This document shows, piece by piece, positions 20,417 through 29,566 of a stretch of 49,782 bases of DNA. The stretch covers positions 1 through 49,782 of IMG/VR virus record IMGVR_UViG_3300044971_001793. One strand, 5' to 3'. The notes under the pieces are model-generated. The model had not been told where the DNA came from. It was given only the letters and a program-made list of their open reading frames with translations, and did no database searches. Numbering within the stretch: position 1 is the first letter of the stretch; each line of letters begins with the position of its first letter. A program made the translations under genes and the position numbers. Source of the DNA: a virus.

Positions 20417-21407
20417 TCAAAAAAAATTAAAACTTGTTAAAGAAGGATTTAGAGTATCAACTCTTCAGTACTTATCTGATAAACAAGTTAACGCGTTATA
20501 TACACGTTTATTAGAGAGTAAAAAAGAACCTAACGAAGTTCAAACAGTTACTTCTACAAAAATTATTGCAACACCTGATGAGGTTAAAAAAGGTGTTTCA
20601 ACTCAAGGAAAAAGTATGGCTAAAATGTTACCTGATGGTAAAATAGAATTTACTGAAGATACTCCTGTAGATAAAGATGACGAAGATAAAGGTGAGGTAA
20701 GTCAAGACCCTGTACAAGTACAAGGGCCTGATGGAATGGATGATGATTCGGATAACCAACTTCAAGAAAAATTTGAATCTAAAAGTCAACAAAAATATTT
20801 CTTTGCAAGATGTAATGATAAAACACAATCTAAAAAAATTAGAGATAAGTGGTGTAGAATGGCTGATGAGTTTGCTCAAGATACTAAATTTAATAAATTA
20901 CCTGAAAAGAAAAAAGAACCAAAAGAAAATTTTAGTTTCGATGATTATACTAAAAAAGTAGGTGCTGCATTGACGGGTGGAATGAAAAATAATTTGACTA
21001 AAATATCTCCAAGTGTTACTATTGGTGAAAACGAAATAGAAAAACAAATTATGAGATTAGTTGAAAAACATATAACACCTAAAATGTCTAAAAAAGATTT
21101 TTTAAGTTTAATTGGTGAGGACACAAAAACTGCTCCGGCAAAACCAAAAGTTAAACCGGGAACAAAACCGGGAACAGATTCACCATACAAACCTAAACCG
21201 GGTGTTAAACCAGCTCCTAAAGCAAAAAAAGAAATTGATGAGGATACTAAAACGGCTCCTGTAAAACCAAAAGTTAAACCAGGGACAAGACCGGGAACTG
21301 ATTCTCCATACAAACCTAAACCGGGTGCTAAACCGGCACCTAAAGCTACTAAAAAAGAATTACCTACTTGGTTATCGTTTGATAGTATAGGTCTTAAAAT
21401 TGATTAA
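20406..21407 (+). CDS. Head-cluster protein with a tandem 41-residue repeat
   Basis: This 333-residue protein has an N-terminal basic helix (QKKLKLVKEGFRVSTLQ) with YTRLLESKKE near residue 37, an LLE site suited to prohead-protease cleavage. The middle (KFESKSQQKYFFARCND...WCRMADEFAQ) is a small conserved module with two cysteines. The C-terminal third carries two nearly identical 41-residue units rich in KPKVKPGT and PYKPKPG, a lysine-proline segment likely to bind DNA. The end ELPTWLSFDSIGLKID looks like a short docking peptide. An internal head protein packaged with DNA is a reasonable guess. Confidence 0.5.
   Translation: MNTNQKKLKLVKEGFRVSTLQYLSDKQVNALYTRLLESKKEPNEVQTVTSTKIIATPDEVKKGVSTQGKSMAKMLPDGKIEFTEDTPVDKDDEDKGEVSQDPVQVQGPDGMDDDSDNQLQEKFESKSQQKYFFARCNDKTQSKKIRDKWCRMADEFAQDTKFNKLPEKKKEPKENFSFDDYTKKVGAALTGGMKNNLTKISPSVTIGENEIEKQIMRLVEKHITPKMSKKDFLSLIGEDTKTAPAKPKVKPGTKPGTDSPYKPKPGVKPAPKAKKEIDEDTKTAPVKPKVKPGTRPGTDSPYKPKPGAKPAPKATKKELPTWLSFDSIGLKID
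21119..21358 (+). repeat. Two tandem 123-bp coding repeats
   Basis: Copies start near 21119 and 21242 and encode the Lys-Pro units DTKTAPxKPKVKPGT...PYKPKPG. They differ mainly at third codon positions, which points to an old duplication under protein-level selection. Confidence 0.75.
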
Positions 21408-21409
21408 TC

Positions 21410-22768
21410 ATGAGTTTAAATATAAAAATGGAAGAGATTTTAAAAGCTAAAACAAAATTAGAAAAAAAATTATCTGAAGGTACTATCACTAAAAATGAAC
21501 GTTCATTACTTAAAGAAATTAAAAGTGGTTTAGTTGAGGCACCAATTGATTATGAAGGTCCTGAAAGAATGGAGCCGGGTATTGAAAGAAAAATTACTTC
21601 AAAACAAACACCATTTAATCAAAATCCTGCTTTACCAAAAGACGGTGATAAAGATTATATTGAAGTAATCTCGTCTAAACGTTTTAAAGATTCTGTAGAC
21701 AAAGTAAGAAGATATTTGGGAGATACTACCGCAATCCAAGGAAACAATCCAATGATGGGGTTAATGTCGACTGTAATGAGTGGTTTACAAAGAATTATAC
21801 AAGTTGAATCTCAAAATAAAGAATATTTAGAAAGATTAGCAGTTAATTTAGTTGTTAAAGAACTTGGAATTCCTGAAGGGTCTTTACAGTTTGACGCTAA
21901 ATTAGTTCACGGACCTATGGCCGCTGCTCAAGGAATGCAAACAGAACCTCAACAACCTAGTGATGAAGAAGTTAAAGACGCATTTAAAAAGGCAGAAGAC
22001 CATCCTGAAGAATTAGAAGATTTTGCTGATGAGTTTGAAAAATTCAATTTAGAAAAGGCGAAACGAAGATTAATTAATTCATTAATACAAGGAGCGGCTT
22101 TTAAAGGTGGTCATATGTATGTGTTAGTTAGTGATGAATTAAATAATTTAGACCCTAACTTACTTAATCATTATGGTGTTACACAATCCCTTATGGAACA
22201 TTTATACTGGTTATACCCGGATATGGAAGGTATGGCAGGTTCAGGTGGAGGACAAATGGGACAAAGTGAAGTTGATGATGAAACAGACCCACCAACAGTT
22301 AAAGCAAGAGCTATGACGTTTCCATTATTGGTTCACGAATTAGTAAAAGGTGTATATGAAGTATTTGGTACTCATGGTTTACCGGATGACCCAAAACAAG
22401 CTGAAATGGTTTTAGGGGCTGAAGATACATTACCTGCCGAAATATGGGATTCTAGATTAGGTCCAATATTTTGGGAAAAATTTTTAGAGGCGTATCCTGA
22501 TAAATTGTTTGATGATGATATGAAACACATCCAACATTATTTATTTGTGAGATTCTCGAAACTATCAGCACAAGAGTTTTTAAGAGTAGCTAAACTAATA
22601 TTAGAAGGAAACCCACAAGGTGCTCAATTTATTCAAAGAATGGTTGACGAAATCGTTAATGATTTGAAAAAAGATGAGTATGAAGATAAAATGGGTGACG
22701 ATAATGATGATGATGACTACGGTGACGACGACTTGGATGATTTTGATTTGTCGGCACTTGGGTTCTAA
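21410..22768 (+). CDS. Head-cluster protein preceding the terminase, unknown function
   Basis: A 452-residue protein that I do not recognise. It opens with a helical KMEEILKAKTKLEKKLSEGT segment; LVE followed by A near residue 42 is a candidate prohead-protease site. A central part reads RRLINSLIQGAAFKGGHMYVLVSDEL and a later part MTFPLLVHELVKGVYEVFGTHG. The second half is helical, and the tail is highly acidic (DDNDDDDYGDDDLDDFDLSALGF, in part). It lies 15 nt before the large terminase. A head-completion or packaging-accessory role is inferred from position. Confidence 0.55.
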   Translation: MSLNIKMEEILKAKTKLEKKLSEGTITKNERSLLKEIKSGLVEAPIDYEGPERMEPGIERKITSKQTPFNQNPALPKDGDKDYIEVISSKRFKDSVDKVRRYLGDTTAIQGNNPMMGLMSTVMSGLQRIIQVESQNKEYLERLAVNLVVKELGIPEGSLQFDAKLVHGPMAAAQGMQTEPQQPSDEEVKDAFKKAEDHPEELEDFADEFEKFNLEKAKRRLINSLIQGAAFKGGHMYVLVSDELNNLDPNLLNHYGVTQSLMEHLYWLYPDMEGMAGSGGGQMGQSEVDDETDPPTVKARAMTFPLLVHELVKGVYEVFGTHGLPDDPKQAEMVLGAEDTLPAEIWDSRLGPIFWEKFLEAYPDKLFDDDMKHIQHYLFVRFSKLSAQEFLRVAKLILEGNPQGAQFIQRMVDEIVNDLKKDEYEDKMGDDNDDDDYGDDDLDDFDLSALGF

Positions 22769-22783
22769 AAACCAATCCGACTT

Positions 22784-24553
22784 ATGTCAAATTTAACAAA
22801 AGAACAAGTATTAATTGAATACGTAAAATGTAATAGAGATGTTGAATACGCACTTAGAACGTATTTAGAAACATATGATAATACGGTTAAAAAATATGTT
22901 CCATTAGAACTTTTCCCGGACCAATTATCATTATTAGAAGATTACGAGGAATACAATGAGAATATAGCATTAAAGTACAGACAGGCCGGGGTATCAACAG
23001 TTACCGCGGCTTGGATGTCTCGTAAACTTGTATTCGCAAGAAAAGAAACCCCCGAGAAAATATTGATTATTGCCAATAAGTTGGATACTTCATTGGAGAT
23101 GGCAAATAAAATAAAAGCGTTCGTTGCTCAATGGCCGTCTTGGACCGGTGTGGATTTTGATAAAGCAAAAAATTCCCAAAAACATTATAAATTAACAAAT
23201 GGTTGTGAGGTTAAAGCCGTTGCGACATCTAAGGATGCCTTGCGTGGATTTACACCTACAATACTTGTATTTGACGAGGCGGCGTTTATCGAAGCCGACA
23301 GTGACTTTTGGGCTGCTTGTATGGCGTCCCTATCTACGGGGGGTAAAGTAATTGTTGTTTCAACACCTAACGGATACGACCCAATTTACTATGAAATATA
23401 CGACCAAGCGTTACGTAATATGAATGATTTCAAAATTACTGAGATGTTTTGGTATCGTGACCCACGTTATACTAAAGATTTATTTTTAGTTAAAACTGAT
23501 GATATAATTCATTTCCTATTAAATAAAGAAGATTATAATCCGGATGAATTTCTTGATTGGGCTAAAATACCTTATGAACATAGAAATTATAAAGAATTAA
23601 GAGTTCTAATGGATGCCGGTTACAAACCTTGTTCAAGTTGGTTTGAGGCGATGGTTAAGAAATTAAAATATGATAAACGTAAAGTATCTCAGGAGTTAGA
23701 ATGTAACTTCTTAGGTTCGGGGGATAACGTATTTGATTCACTTATGATGCAAAAAATTCGTGAGAATATGATTCTTGAACCTATATCAAAATTAATGGGT
23801 AATGCTCTTTGGATTTGGAAAGAACCTGTGATTGGTCATAAATATATTATGGGTGTCGACGTTTCTCGTGGGGATTCTGAAGATTTTAGTTCATTCCAAA
23901 TTGTAGATTTTGACACTCAAGAACAAGTTGCTGAGTACGTGGGTAAATTACCTCCCGACACTATGGCGGAAATTTGTCATAAATGGGCGACAAACTATTC
24001 TTGTTTTGTGGTAATTGATATCACGGGAGGTATGGGTGTTTCAACATCAAGAAAACTCCAAGAAATGAATTATAAAGATTTATATGTTGATGGTGTTGAC
24101 ACGGCAAACAAATGGAAATACGACCCAAAAGCTGCGGAGAAAATTCCGGGAATAAACTTTAATAATAAAAGGGTTCAAATCATTGCTTCGTTTGAAGAAG
24201 TAATGAGACATGGATTTAGAATTTATAGTTCCCGTTTATATAATGAAATGAATACTTTTATTTATATGAATGGTAGACCTGACCACCAAAAAGGTCATCA
24301 TGACGATTTAATTATGTCTATTGCGATGGCAACCTACGTTGCGGAATCGTCTTTTAGTAAATTGACTAAAGTTACTGAACATACTAAAGCAATGATTGAT
24401 TCTTGGGCGGTTACTAATAATGACAATGTAAGTGAATCATTAGCGTTTAATCCTGTTATACCAAATACTCGAGAAAGAATTGGTCAATTTAGTAATGGTA
24501 ATATAAGTATGGACGATTATATGAGATACGGCTGGTTATTTGGTGCAAGATAA
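22784..24553 (+). CDS. terL: Terminase large subunit (T4 gp17-like)
   Basis: The 589-residue product has both terminase domains. ATPase: Walker A YRQAGVST at residues 65-72 (the K/R-x-x-G-x-S/T variant form of T4-like terminases), Walker B TILVFDEAAFIE at 159-170, and the coupling motif VVSTPNGYD at 191-199. Nuclease: GVDVSRGDSEDFSSFQI at 357-373 with D359 as first metal ligand, VVIDITGG as the second acidic site, and HHDDLIMSIAMA near 505 as the third. It packages DNA into proheads by a headful mechanism. The small terminase is not recognised in the window. Confidence 0.95.
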   Translation: MSNLTKEQVLIEYVKCNRDVEYALRTYLETYDNTVKKYVPLELFPDQLSLLEDYEEYNENIALKYRQAGVSTVTAAWMSRKLVFARKETPEKILIIANKLDTSLEMANKIKAFVAQWPSWTGVDFDKAKNSQKHYKLTNGCEVKAVATSKDALRGFTPTILVFDEAAFIEADSDFWAACMASLSTGGKVIVVSTPNGYDPIYYEIYDQALRNMNDFKITEMFWYRDPRYTKDLFLVKTDDIIHFLLNKEDYNPDEFLDWAKIPYEHRNYKELRVLMDAGYKPCSSWFEAMVKKLKYDKRKVSQELECNFLGSGDNVFDSLMMQKIRENMILEPISKLMGNALWIWKEPVIGHKYIMGVDVSRGDSEDFSSFQIVDFDTQEQVAEYVGKLPPDTMAEICHKWATNYSCFVVIDITGGMGVSTSRKLQEMNYKDLYVDGVDTANKWKYDPKAAEKIPGINFNNKRVQIIASFEEVMRHGFRIYSSRLYNEMNTFIYMNGRPDHQKGHHDDLIMSIAMATYVAESSFSKLTKVTEHTKAMIDSWAVTNNDNVSESLAFNPVIPNTRERIGQFSNGNISMDDYMRYGWLFGAR

Positions 24554-24561
24554 TATTTATC
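24554..24561 (+). promoter_or_regulatory. Candidate late box TATTTATC
   Basis: TATTTATC then AAATAAAC, 12 nt ahead of the ATG at 24574. Confidence 0.45.
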
Positions 24562-24573
24562 AAATAAACATAA

Positions 24574-25077
24574 ATGGGTATTACCGATAGAAAAACATCT
24601 ACATTAAATAATAGTATAACATTTGACGCAAATGCGGATTTGTATGCAAATGCAACTCTTAATTTGGGTGTCGGTAAATCAGGTGGTTTTGTAAATCGAA
24701 AAAAATCAGGTAAAATTTTCGCAGGTTCTAGAATGGTTGTTCCGGGACAAGATATTTTAAGTGTTAAAGTGTTTGAACCTGATTTTAATAGACCTAGAAC
24801 TGTTGATACATTTAGTGGGGCTCTTCCACCAACACCAACCCCTGAACCAACACCGACTCCAACACCAACACCACCACCAACTAGTACACCAACACCTACA
24901 CCAACACCTACAATGACTCCGTCACCAATTGTTGAGATTTGTTACTTAGCAACTGAGGACTTTATCCGTATTATTGCTGAAAATGGTGATAACTTAATTG
25001 TTGATTGTGACCCATTCCCAATACCTGTACCACCGGTTAATTATCCAACGCCAACCCCCACACCAACAATCCCATGA
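24574..25077 (+). CDS. Small structural protein with a Pro-Thr repeat
   Basis: A 167-residue protein in two parts. The first 90 residues are strand-rich (NADLYANATLNLGVGKSGGF, GSRMVVPGQDILSVKVFEPDF). Then a Pro-Thr linker of repeated PTPTP units runs from about residue 87 to 122 and joins a short C-terminal piece (VEICYLATEDFIRIIAENG). A second short PTPTP run ends the protein. It lies between terminase and portal and should be late. Pro-Thr stalks are typical of virion surface or decoration proteins, but I recognise no family. Confidence 0.55.
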   Translation: MGITDRKTSTLNNSITFDANADLYANATLNLGVGKSGGFVNRKKSGKIFAGSRMVVPGQDILSVKVFEPDFNRPRTVDTFSGALPPTPTPEPTPTPTPTPPPTSTPTPTPTPTMTPSPIVEICYLATEDFIRIIAENGDNLIVDCDPFPIPVPPVNYPTPTPTPTIP

Positions 25078-25098
25078 TGATATTTGGTTAATCTAAAC

Positions 25099-25106
25099 TA
25101 TTTATT
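25099..25106 (+). promoter_or_regulatory. Candidate late box TATTTATT
   Basis: TATTTATT then AAAATAAA, 28 nt ahead of the portal ATG at 25135. Confidence 0.5.
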
Positions 25107-25134
25107 AAAATAAAAAAATATTTAAATTTTTCAT

Positions 25135-27003
25135 ATGGAAAACAATCAAAATAATGATTTAACGGTTTGGCAAAGGTTATCCAAAGCATTTGGACCAAAT
25201 TCGTTATTGAATCAAGATTATCCCGTATATCAGTTAGATAAGAAGGAATTATTAAAAACCACTTCTAAAGATGAATACGAGAGAGAAAAATTACAGGCAC
25301 AACAAACTTATTATCTAGCCAATCAATGGACTAAAATTGAAAGTAATTTATATACTCAAGCGGTATATTATGAACCAACTCGTTTAGCCTCATTTTATGA
25401 TTATGAATCGATGGAGTATACTCCTGAAATTTCTGCCGCTTTGGATATCTATGGTGAAGAATCAACAACTGTTGACCAGAATGGTTATATGTTACAGATT
25501 TATTCTGAATCAAAAAGAATTAAAGGAATCTTAACCGACTTATTTAACAACGTATTAGATTTAAATACTAATTTACCTATGTGGACAAGAAATACTTGTA
25601 AATATGGGGATAACTTCGTGTATCTAAAATTGGATGCTGAAAAAGGTATTGTTGGGTGTATGCAATTACCAAACATTGAAATAGAACGTTTGGAAAGAGG
25701 TATGGCAGCAAAATCAGCAAATGTTGAAGAACCGGCGGAAAACAAAGGTTTACGTTTCAAATGGAAAATTAAAGACATGGAATTTAACTCATGGGAGATT
25801 GCTCACTTTAGATTATTAGGTGATGACAGAAAACTTCCTTACGGTACTTCTATGTTAGAAAAAGCAAGACGTATTTGGAAACAATTATTACTTTCAGAAG
25901 ATGCGATGTTAATTTATAGAACTTCAAGAGCACCTGAAAGACGTGTATTTAAAGTTTATGTTGGTAATATGGACGATAAAGATGTTGAACCATATGTACA
26001 ACGTGTTGCTAACAAATTTAAAAGAAGTCAAGTAGTGGATAATAAAACAGGTAATGTTGATATGAGATTTAATCAAATGGCTGTTGACCAAGATTACTTT
26101 ATCCCTGTTCGTGACCCTGCGGCACCAAGTCCAATTGACACATTACCGGGAGCACAAAATTTGGCGGAGATTGCCGATATTGAATATATCCAAAAGAAAC
26201 TATTAACCGCACTTCGTGTCCCTAAAGCATTTTTAGGTTTTGAGGAAGTAACGGGTGAGGGTAAAAATTTATCTTTAATGGATATTCGTTTTGCAAGAAC
26301 AATTAATAGAATTCAAAAATCAATGATTGCTGAATTGAATAAAATAGCGATTATTCATTTATTTTTATTAGGGTTTGAGGATGAATTGTCAAACTTTACT
26401 TTGGCACTTACAAACCCATCATCACAAGCTGATTTATTAAAAATTGATATTTGGAAAGAGAAAATTTTATTATATAAAGATGCTGTTGCGGCTATTGAAG
26501 GTATCGCTCCGGTATCTGTTACATGGGCTAAGAAACACGTGTTAGGATTCTCTGATGAAGAAATTAAATTAGATTTACAACAACAACGTATTGAAAAAGC
26601 AGTTGGTGCGGAATTAACTAATACCGCAACAATCATTACTCATACGGGTGTGTTTGATACTATTGATAAATTATACGCAACTAAATCCGGAACTACTGCT
26701 GTTGGTGCTACGGCACCTGCCCCACCACCTGGTGGAGGAGGTGGAGGAGGTCTTGAATCTGACTTAGGAGGAGGTCCTGAATTAGGTGGTGCACCTGAAT
26801 TAGGTGGCGAGGCTGACTTAGGTGGAGCACCTGAACCGGGTGGTGAAGCTGAAATAACTCCCGAATCTGTCAAACGGGATAATCTAAATATATTATTGGA
26901 AAGTGGTAATCTAACTGAAGACGATTCTTATATTGATTTATCTCGAGCAAGAAATTCTTTAGGTGATATGGAAAAAGAATTGGATAAAATCTTAAATGAT
27001 TGA
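25135..27003 (+). CDS. Portal vertex protein (T4 gp20-like)
   Basis: This 622-residue protein fits the T4-type portal: an N-terminal clip and wing region (SFYDYESMEYTPEISAALDIYGEEST, near 80-105), then the core GTSMLEKARRIWKQLLLSEDAMLIYRTSRAPERRVFKVYVGNM, and IEYIQKKLLTALRVPKAFLGFEE, all hallmarks of gp20. It forms the dodecameric ring for DNA entry. Unlike T4 gp20 (524 residues), it has a long C-terminal extension from about 530, rich in glycine with repeated GGAPELGG-type units, then LLESGNLTEDD, an LLE-S candidate for the prohead protease. The extension could be cleaved during maturation. Confidence 0.92.
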   Translation: MENNQNNDLTVWQRLSKAFGPNSLLNQDYPVYQLDKKELLKTTSKDEYEREKLQAQQTYYLANQWTKIESNLYTQAVYYEPTRLASFYDYESMEYTPEISAALDIYGEESTTVDQNGYMLQIYSESKRIKGILTDLFNNVLDLNTNLPMWTRNTCKYGDNFVYLKLDAEKGIVGCMQLPNIEIERLERGMAAKSANVEEPAENKGLRFKWKIKDMEFNSWEIAHFRLLGDDRKLPYGTSMLEKARRIWKQLLLSEDAMLIYRTSRAPERRVFKVYVGNMDDKDVEPYVQRVANKFKRSQVVDNKTGNVDMRFNQMAVDQDYFIPVRDPAAPSPIDTLPGAQNLAEIADIEYIQKKLLTALRVPKAFLGFEEVTGEGKNLSLMDIRFARTINRIQKSMIAELNKIAIIHLFLLGFEDELSNFTLALTNPSSQADLLKIDIWKEKILLYKDAVAAIEGIAPVSVTWAKKHVLGFSDEEIKLDLQQQRIEKAVGAELTNTATIITHTGVFDTIDKLYATKSGTTAVGATAPAPPPGGGGGGGLESDLGGGPELGGAPELGGEADLGGAPEPGGEAEITPESVKRDNLNILLESGNLTEDDSYIDLSRARNSLGDMEKELDKILND

Positions 27004-27011
27004 TATTTATA
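27004..27011 (+). promoter_or_regulatory. Candidate late box TATTTATA
   Basis: TATTTATA then ATTAAAAA, starting at the portal stop codon and 13 nt ahead of the ATG at 27025. Confidence 0.55.
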
Positions 27012-27024
27012 ATTAAAAAAGAAA

Positions 27025-27744
27025 ATGACAAAGTTTGGTATATTAAAATCGAAGATAGAAAACGTATTACTTGAGTCGTATAAAAACGACACATTTAAAG
27101 AAGAATTAAAAACATTTAAAAAACTTGTATTAGAGAATAAAAATGTTAGTAAAATTTTCTATATGTATGATGAGTTAAACTCTAAAAAAGGTTTAAGTGA
27201 ATCATATTCAAGGGAATACATCCACGAATGTGTAACTCTATATGAAAATGCTGTGAATAAAATTTTACCAGCAGATTTAAAAAAATTAAATATGTGGGTT
27301 AGAAATACTAACTCTAATAACTCATACGAAAATATTGATAACTTATTTTCAACAGATGTTTTAACTATCGAATCAAGAATTAAAAGTAAAAATTTAATTA
27401 TTGAGAATTTAAGAAAACTTCCAATTACAGAATCTAAAGGAATTGAACTTCCATTATCAACTATGGTTAGTGTGGCTAATAAAACTATTAAAAACTATAT
27501 AGACACTTTAAGTGAATCTGACAAAGCTGAAATAGTTAAATTGTTATCTGAAGATGATGGTGAATTGTCAGTGAAATATAACACCCTTAAAGAAAATGTT
27601 GTTGATAAATTAACAGCAATGAAGAATTCGTCCGAAGATAATTCAGTGAAAACTAGAATTGATGAAACACTTACAAAAGTGTTATCAGAGAAGTACGACA
27701 AATTAACGTATTTTAAACTTAAAAGTTTAAACGAGAATCTTTAA
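27025..27744 (+). CDS. Helical head-assembly protein (possible prohead core)
   Basis: A 239-residue, highly charged, almost entirely helical protein. It begins TKFGILKSKIENVLLESYKND, with LLE followed by S at about 14-16, again a possible gp21-type cleavage site. No enzyme motif is visible. Its place between portal and prohead protease is where T4 keeps its small prohead core genes (67 and 68), so a core-scaffold role is likely. It converges with the bS21 gene and their stop codons overlap. Confidence 0.55.
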   Translation: MTKFGILKSKIENVLLESYKNDTFKEELKTFKKLVLENKNVSKIFYMYDELNSKKGLSESYSREYIHECVTLYENAVNKILPADLKKLNMWVRNTNSNNSYENIDNLFSTDVLTIESRIKSKNLIIENLRKLPITESKGIELPLSTMVSVANKTIKNYIDTLSESDKAEIVKLLSEDDGELSVKYNTLKENVVDKLTAMKNSSEDNSVKTRIDETLTKVLSEKYDKLTYFKLKSLNENL

Positions 27745-27935
27745 TCGTTATCCGAATAATATTTTAATTGAACGTGTTTAGCCTTCGCTAACACGTTTCT
27801 TTTTTTTACGGAAGGTTTGATAAATTCTTTTCGCTTATTAAGTTCAGAACTTTGACGTGTCTTGATAACTTTACTTTTATAGAGTTTCAGTGCTTTCTCT
27901 ATTGGCGTATTTTTATCTAATTTAACTATTAACAT
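27741..27935 (-). CDS. rpsU: Phage-encoded ribosomal protein bS21
   Basis: The 64-residue product matches bS21 of the Bacteroidota type: MLIVKLDKNTPIEKALKLYK at 1-20, then FIKPSVKKRNVLAKAKHVQL at 38-57. The hallmark FIKPSVxKR and the helical basic C-terminus are intact. bS21 sits by the 3' end of 16S rRNA on the small subunit, and in Bacteroidota it takes part in hiding the anti-Shine-Dalgarno sequence. Aligned by length with the Flavobacterium protein as I remember it, the key tyrosine near position 54 is a histidine here. The ATG at 27935 was chosen over upstream in-frame codons because bS21 starts there. The gene lies alone, antisense within head genes. Confidence 0.88.
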   Translation of the reverse strand: MLIVKLDKNTPIEKALKLYKSKVIKTRQSSELNKRKEFIKPSVKKRNVLAKAKHVQLKYYSDND

Positions 27936-27965
27936 ATATAACATATATATCAAAATAACAAAAAA

Positions 27966-27997
27966 TTTGACCTGACCCCTTATTTTACCTATCTTTT
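27966..27997 (+). promoter_or_regulatory. Near-consensus Bacteroidota-type promoter
   Basis: TTTG at 27966-27969 and TATCTTTT at 27990-27997 with 20 bp between. The last base differs from consensus. It would serve the gene at 28028. Confidence 0.5.
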
Positions 27998-28027
27998 TTA
28001 AAAATAAAAGGAAAAATATGAAAATTA

Positions 28028-28498
28028 ATGAAAAAGGGGAAAACCTCTCAACTAACAGGTTTCAAAACCGCGAAAGTTGTTTATGGAACAGTTGATTCTG
28101 TAAACTTGAAATCACTTTACTTAAACATACAAACATGGGTCGAACCAATCAATGAATCTGATAATTGGTCGAGGACTGTTTTAAATTTAAGTAGAGGCGT
28201 TAAACACTCGGTTTACGAGTCGTTAAATAATAAAATTTTTGATACAAAATTTATTGTAGATTTAGATTTAAGGTCAAGTGGATTAAATTTGGGTAAAAAA
28301 TCATTTATGAATTTAGAAGTCAATTTCTATGTTATAGAAGAAAACCTCGATTTTAAATCAAAACAAATTAAAGATACATTATTAAAAATTACAAATAAAA
28401 TCTACAATGATAACTTTTATGACAACAATTATTTTAAGTTTTATCTAACTAAAAAAATCAAATCCGTTAAAGATACGTTACAAATCGATAATGTTTAA
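28028..28498 (+). CDS. Hypothetical protein in head region
   Basis: A 156-residue protein that I do not recognise. It begins with basic KKGKTSQLTGFKTAKVVYG and then shows a strand pattern: SLYLNIQTWVEP, KFIVDLDLRSSGLNLG, SFMNLEVNFYVIEE. The C-terminus is a basic helix. An ATG at 28018 opens another frame that closes early, so the start at 28028 is used. The promoter in front is of the host type, not the late type, unlike its neighbours, which suggests earlier expression. Confidence 0.5.
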   Translation: MKKGKTSQLTGFKTAKVVYGTVDSVNLKSLYLNIQTWVEPINESDNWSRTVLNLSRGVKHSVYESLNNKIFDTKFIVDLDLRSSGLNLGKKSFMNLEVNFYVIEENLDFKSKQIKDTLLKITNKIYNDNFYDNNYFKFYLTKKIKSVKDTLQIDNV

Positions 28499-28506
28499 TA
28501 TTTATT
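28499..28506 (+). promoter_or_regulatory. Candidate late box TATTTATT
   Basis: TATTTATT then ATTAAAAC, 15 nt ahead of the prohead protease ATG. Confidence 0.55.
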
Positions 28507-28521
28507 ATTAAAACATTTAAA

Positions 28522-29247
28522 ATGAGTTTAAGAATATTACAACCGAACGAATCAGGAAAAGGTATATTAGTTGAATACGATGCCGGATATATTAATCCAA
28601 AGGATAATCGTAACGAAACATTAATAAGAGAATCTAATGAAATGTTAGACCACTCAAAACCATTTGAATTTTATGCTGTATTACAAAAATATGATACACC
28701 AAATAGAAATGGTCGACTATACCCTGAACGTATATTAAAAAGAGAAGCTGATAATTATAAAAAAATGATTAAAAAGGGGACGGCTCTTTCAGAGTTAAAT
28801 CACCCGGAATCATCTTTAATTGATTTAGATAGAGTTTCTCACGCAATCACCGAAGTATGGTGGGAAGGTAATGTCCTAATGGGAAAGATTAAATTATTGA
28901 CATCACCGGGATATCACGAAAGTGGTATTTGCTCAACTAAAGGAGATTTGGCGGCAAATTATTTAAGACAAGGGGTTACATTAGGTATATCATCAAGAGG
29001 TGTAGGTTCTCTTAAAAAGATTGGTGAACAAAATGAAGTACAAGACGATTTTGAATTAATTTGTTTTGACTTGGTGTCCTCACCTTCAACTCCGGGGGCA
29101 TATCTATTCTTGAATAAAGATGATAAACATCTATACGATGAGAACTTAGAAGAAGAGAAAAAAATGAGTGTTGAAAGACATGTTGGTGATTCAGGAAACA
29201 AATCACTTGACTTAATGAAAAAATTAAACGATTATTTAGGATATTAA
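28522..29247 (+). CDS. Prohead maturation protease (T4 gp21-like)
   Basis: A 241-residue serine protease of the T4 gp21 family. NRNGRLYPERILKRE near residues 61-74 and SELNHPESS at 90-98 give the catalytic histidine H94. GISSRGVGS at 155-163 holds the catalytic serine (S157 or S158). DFELICFDLVSSPSTPGAY near 176-194 completes the fold. The enzyme matures the prohead by cutting scaffold, capsid and internal proteins after (L/I)-x-E. Matching sites occur in several neighbours, including LINE-A in the major capsid protein. The length is close to T4 gp21 (212). Confidence 0.9.
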   Translation: MSLRILQPNESGKGILVEYDAGYINPKDNRNETLIRESNEMLDHSKPFEFYAVLQKYDTPNRNGRLYPERILKREADNYKKMIKKGTALSELNHPESSLIDLDRVSHAITEVWWEGNVLMGKIKLLTSPGYHESGICSTKGDLAANYLRQGVTLGISSRGVGSLKKIGEQNEVQDDFELICFDLVSSPSTPGAYLFLNKDDKHLYDENLEEEKKMSVERHVGDSGNKSLDLMKKLNDYLGY

Positions 29248-29264
29248 ACTAAATAGAAAAAATT

Positions 29265-29474
29265 ATGGACGAAAAGTATTTCATTGCAAAAATCACATTG
29301 GACTCAGTTGATAACGAGTCGGGAAAGATTAAAAAATTAAGAGAAGAAAAATTAGTGAGTGGTTATAACCCAACTGATGTAGAGGCAAAAGTAACAAAAG
29401 TATTTGAGCATTATACTATGGAATGGAGAATCACCGCAATTGTTGAAAGTAAAATTGATGAAGTGATAGAATAA
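29265..29474 (+). CDS. Small conserved protein, DUF4494-like
   Basis: This 69-residue protein has alternating strands: KYFIAKITLDSVDNESGK, then LREEKLVSGYNPTDVEAKV, then MEWRITAIVESKIDEVIE. The order (an enzyme-free beta-alpha-beta unit with a helix starting TDVEAKV) resembles DUF4494, a family common in Bacteroidota and their phages with no known function. The match is from memory and not strong. It follows the protease by 17 nt and is the last gene before a terminator. Confidence 0.55.
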   Translation: MDEKYFIAKITLDSVDNESGKIKKLREEKLVSGYNPTDVEAKVTKVFEHYTMEWRITAIVESKIDEVIE

Positions 29475-29497
29475 TAATTTATATTCAATAATTAATT

Positions 29498-29526
29498 AAG
29501 GAGACAGAAATGTCTCCTTTTTTTAT
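29498..29526 (+). terminator. Rho-independent terminator
   Basis: AAGGAGACA-GAAA-TGTCTCCTT, a perfect 9-bp stem with a GNRA loop, followed by a T run. Confidence 0.93.
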
Positions 29527-29566
29527 GCTTTTATTTTTTTTGTAATATTTATTGTTATAAAAAACT

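Noticed and set aside
26640-26873. Proline-rich open frame on the minus strand
   Set aside because: Antisense of the Gly-rich portal C-terminus, with no promoter or homologue-like pattern.
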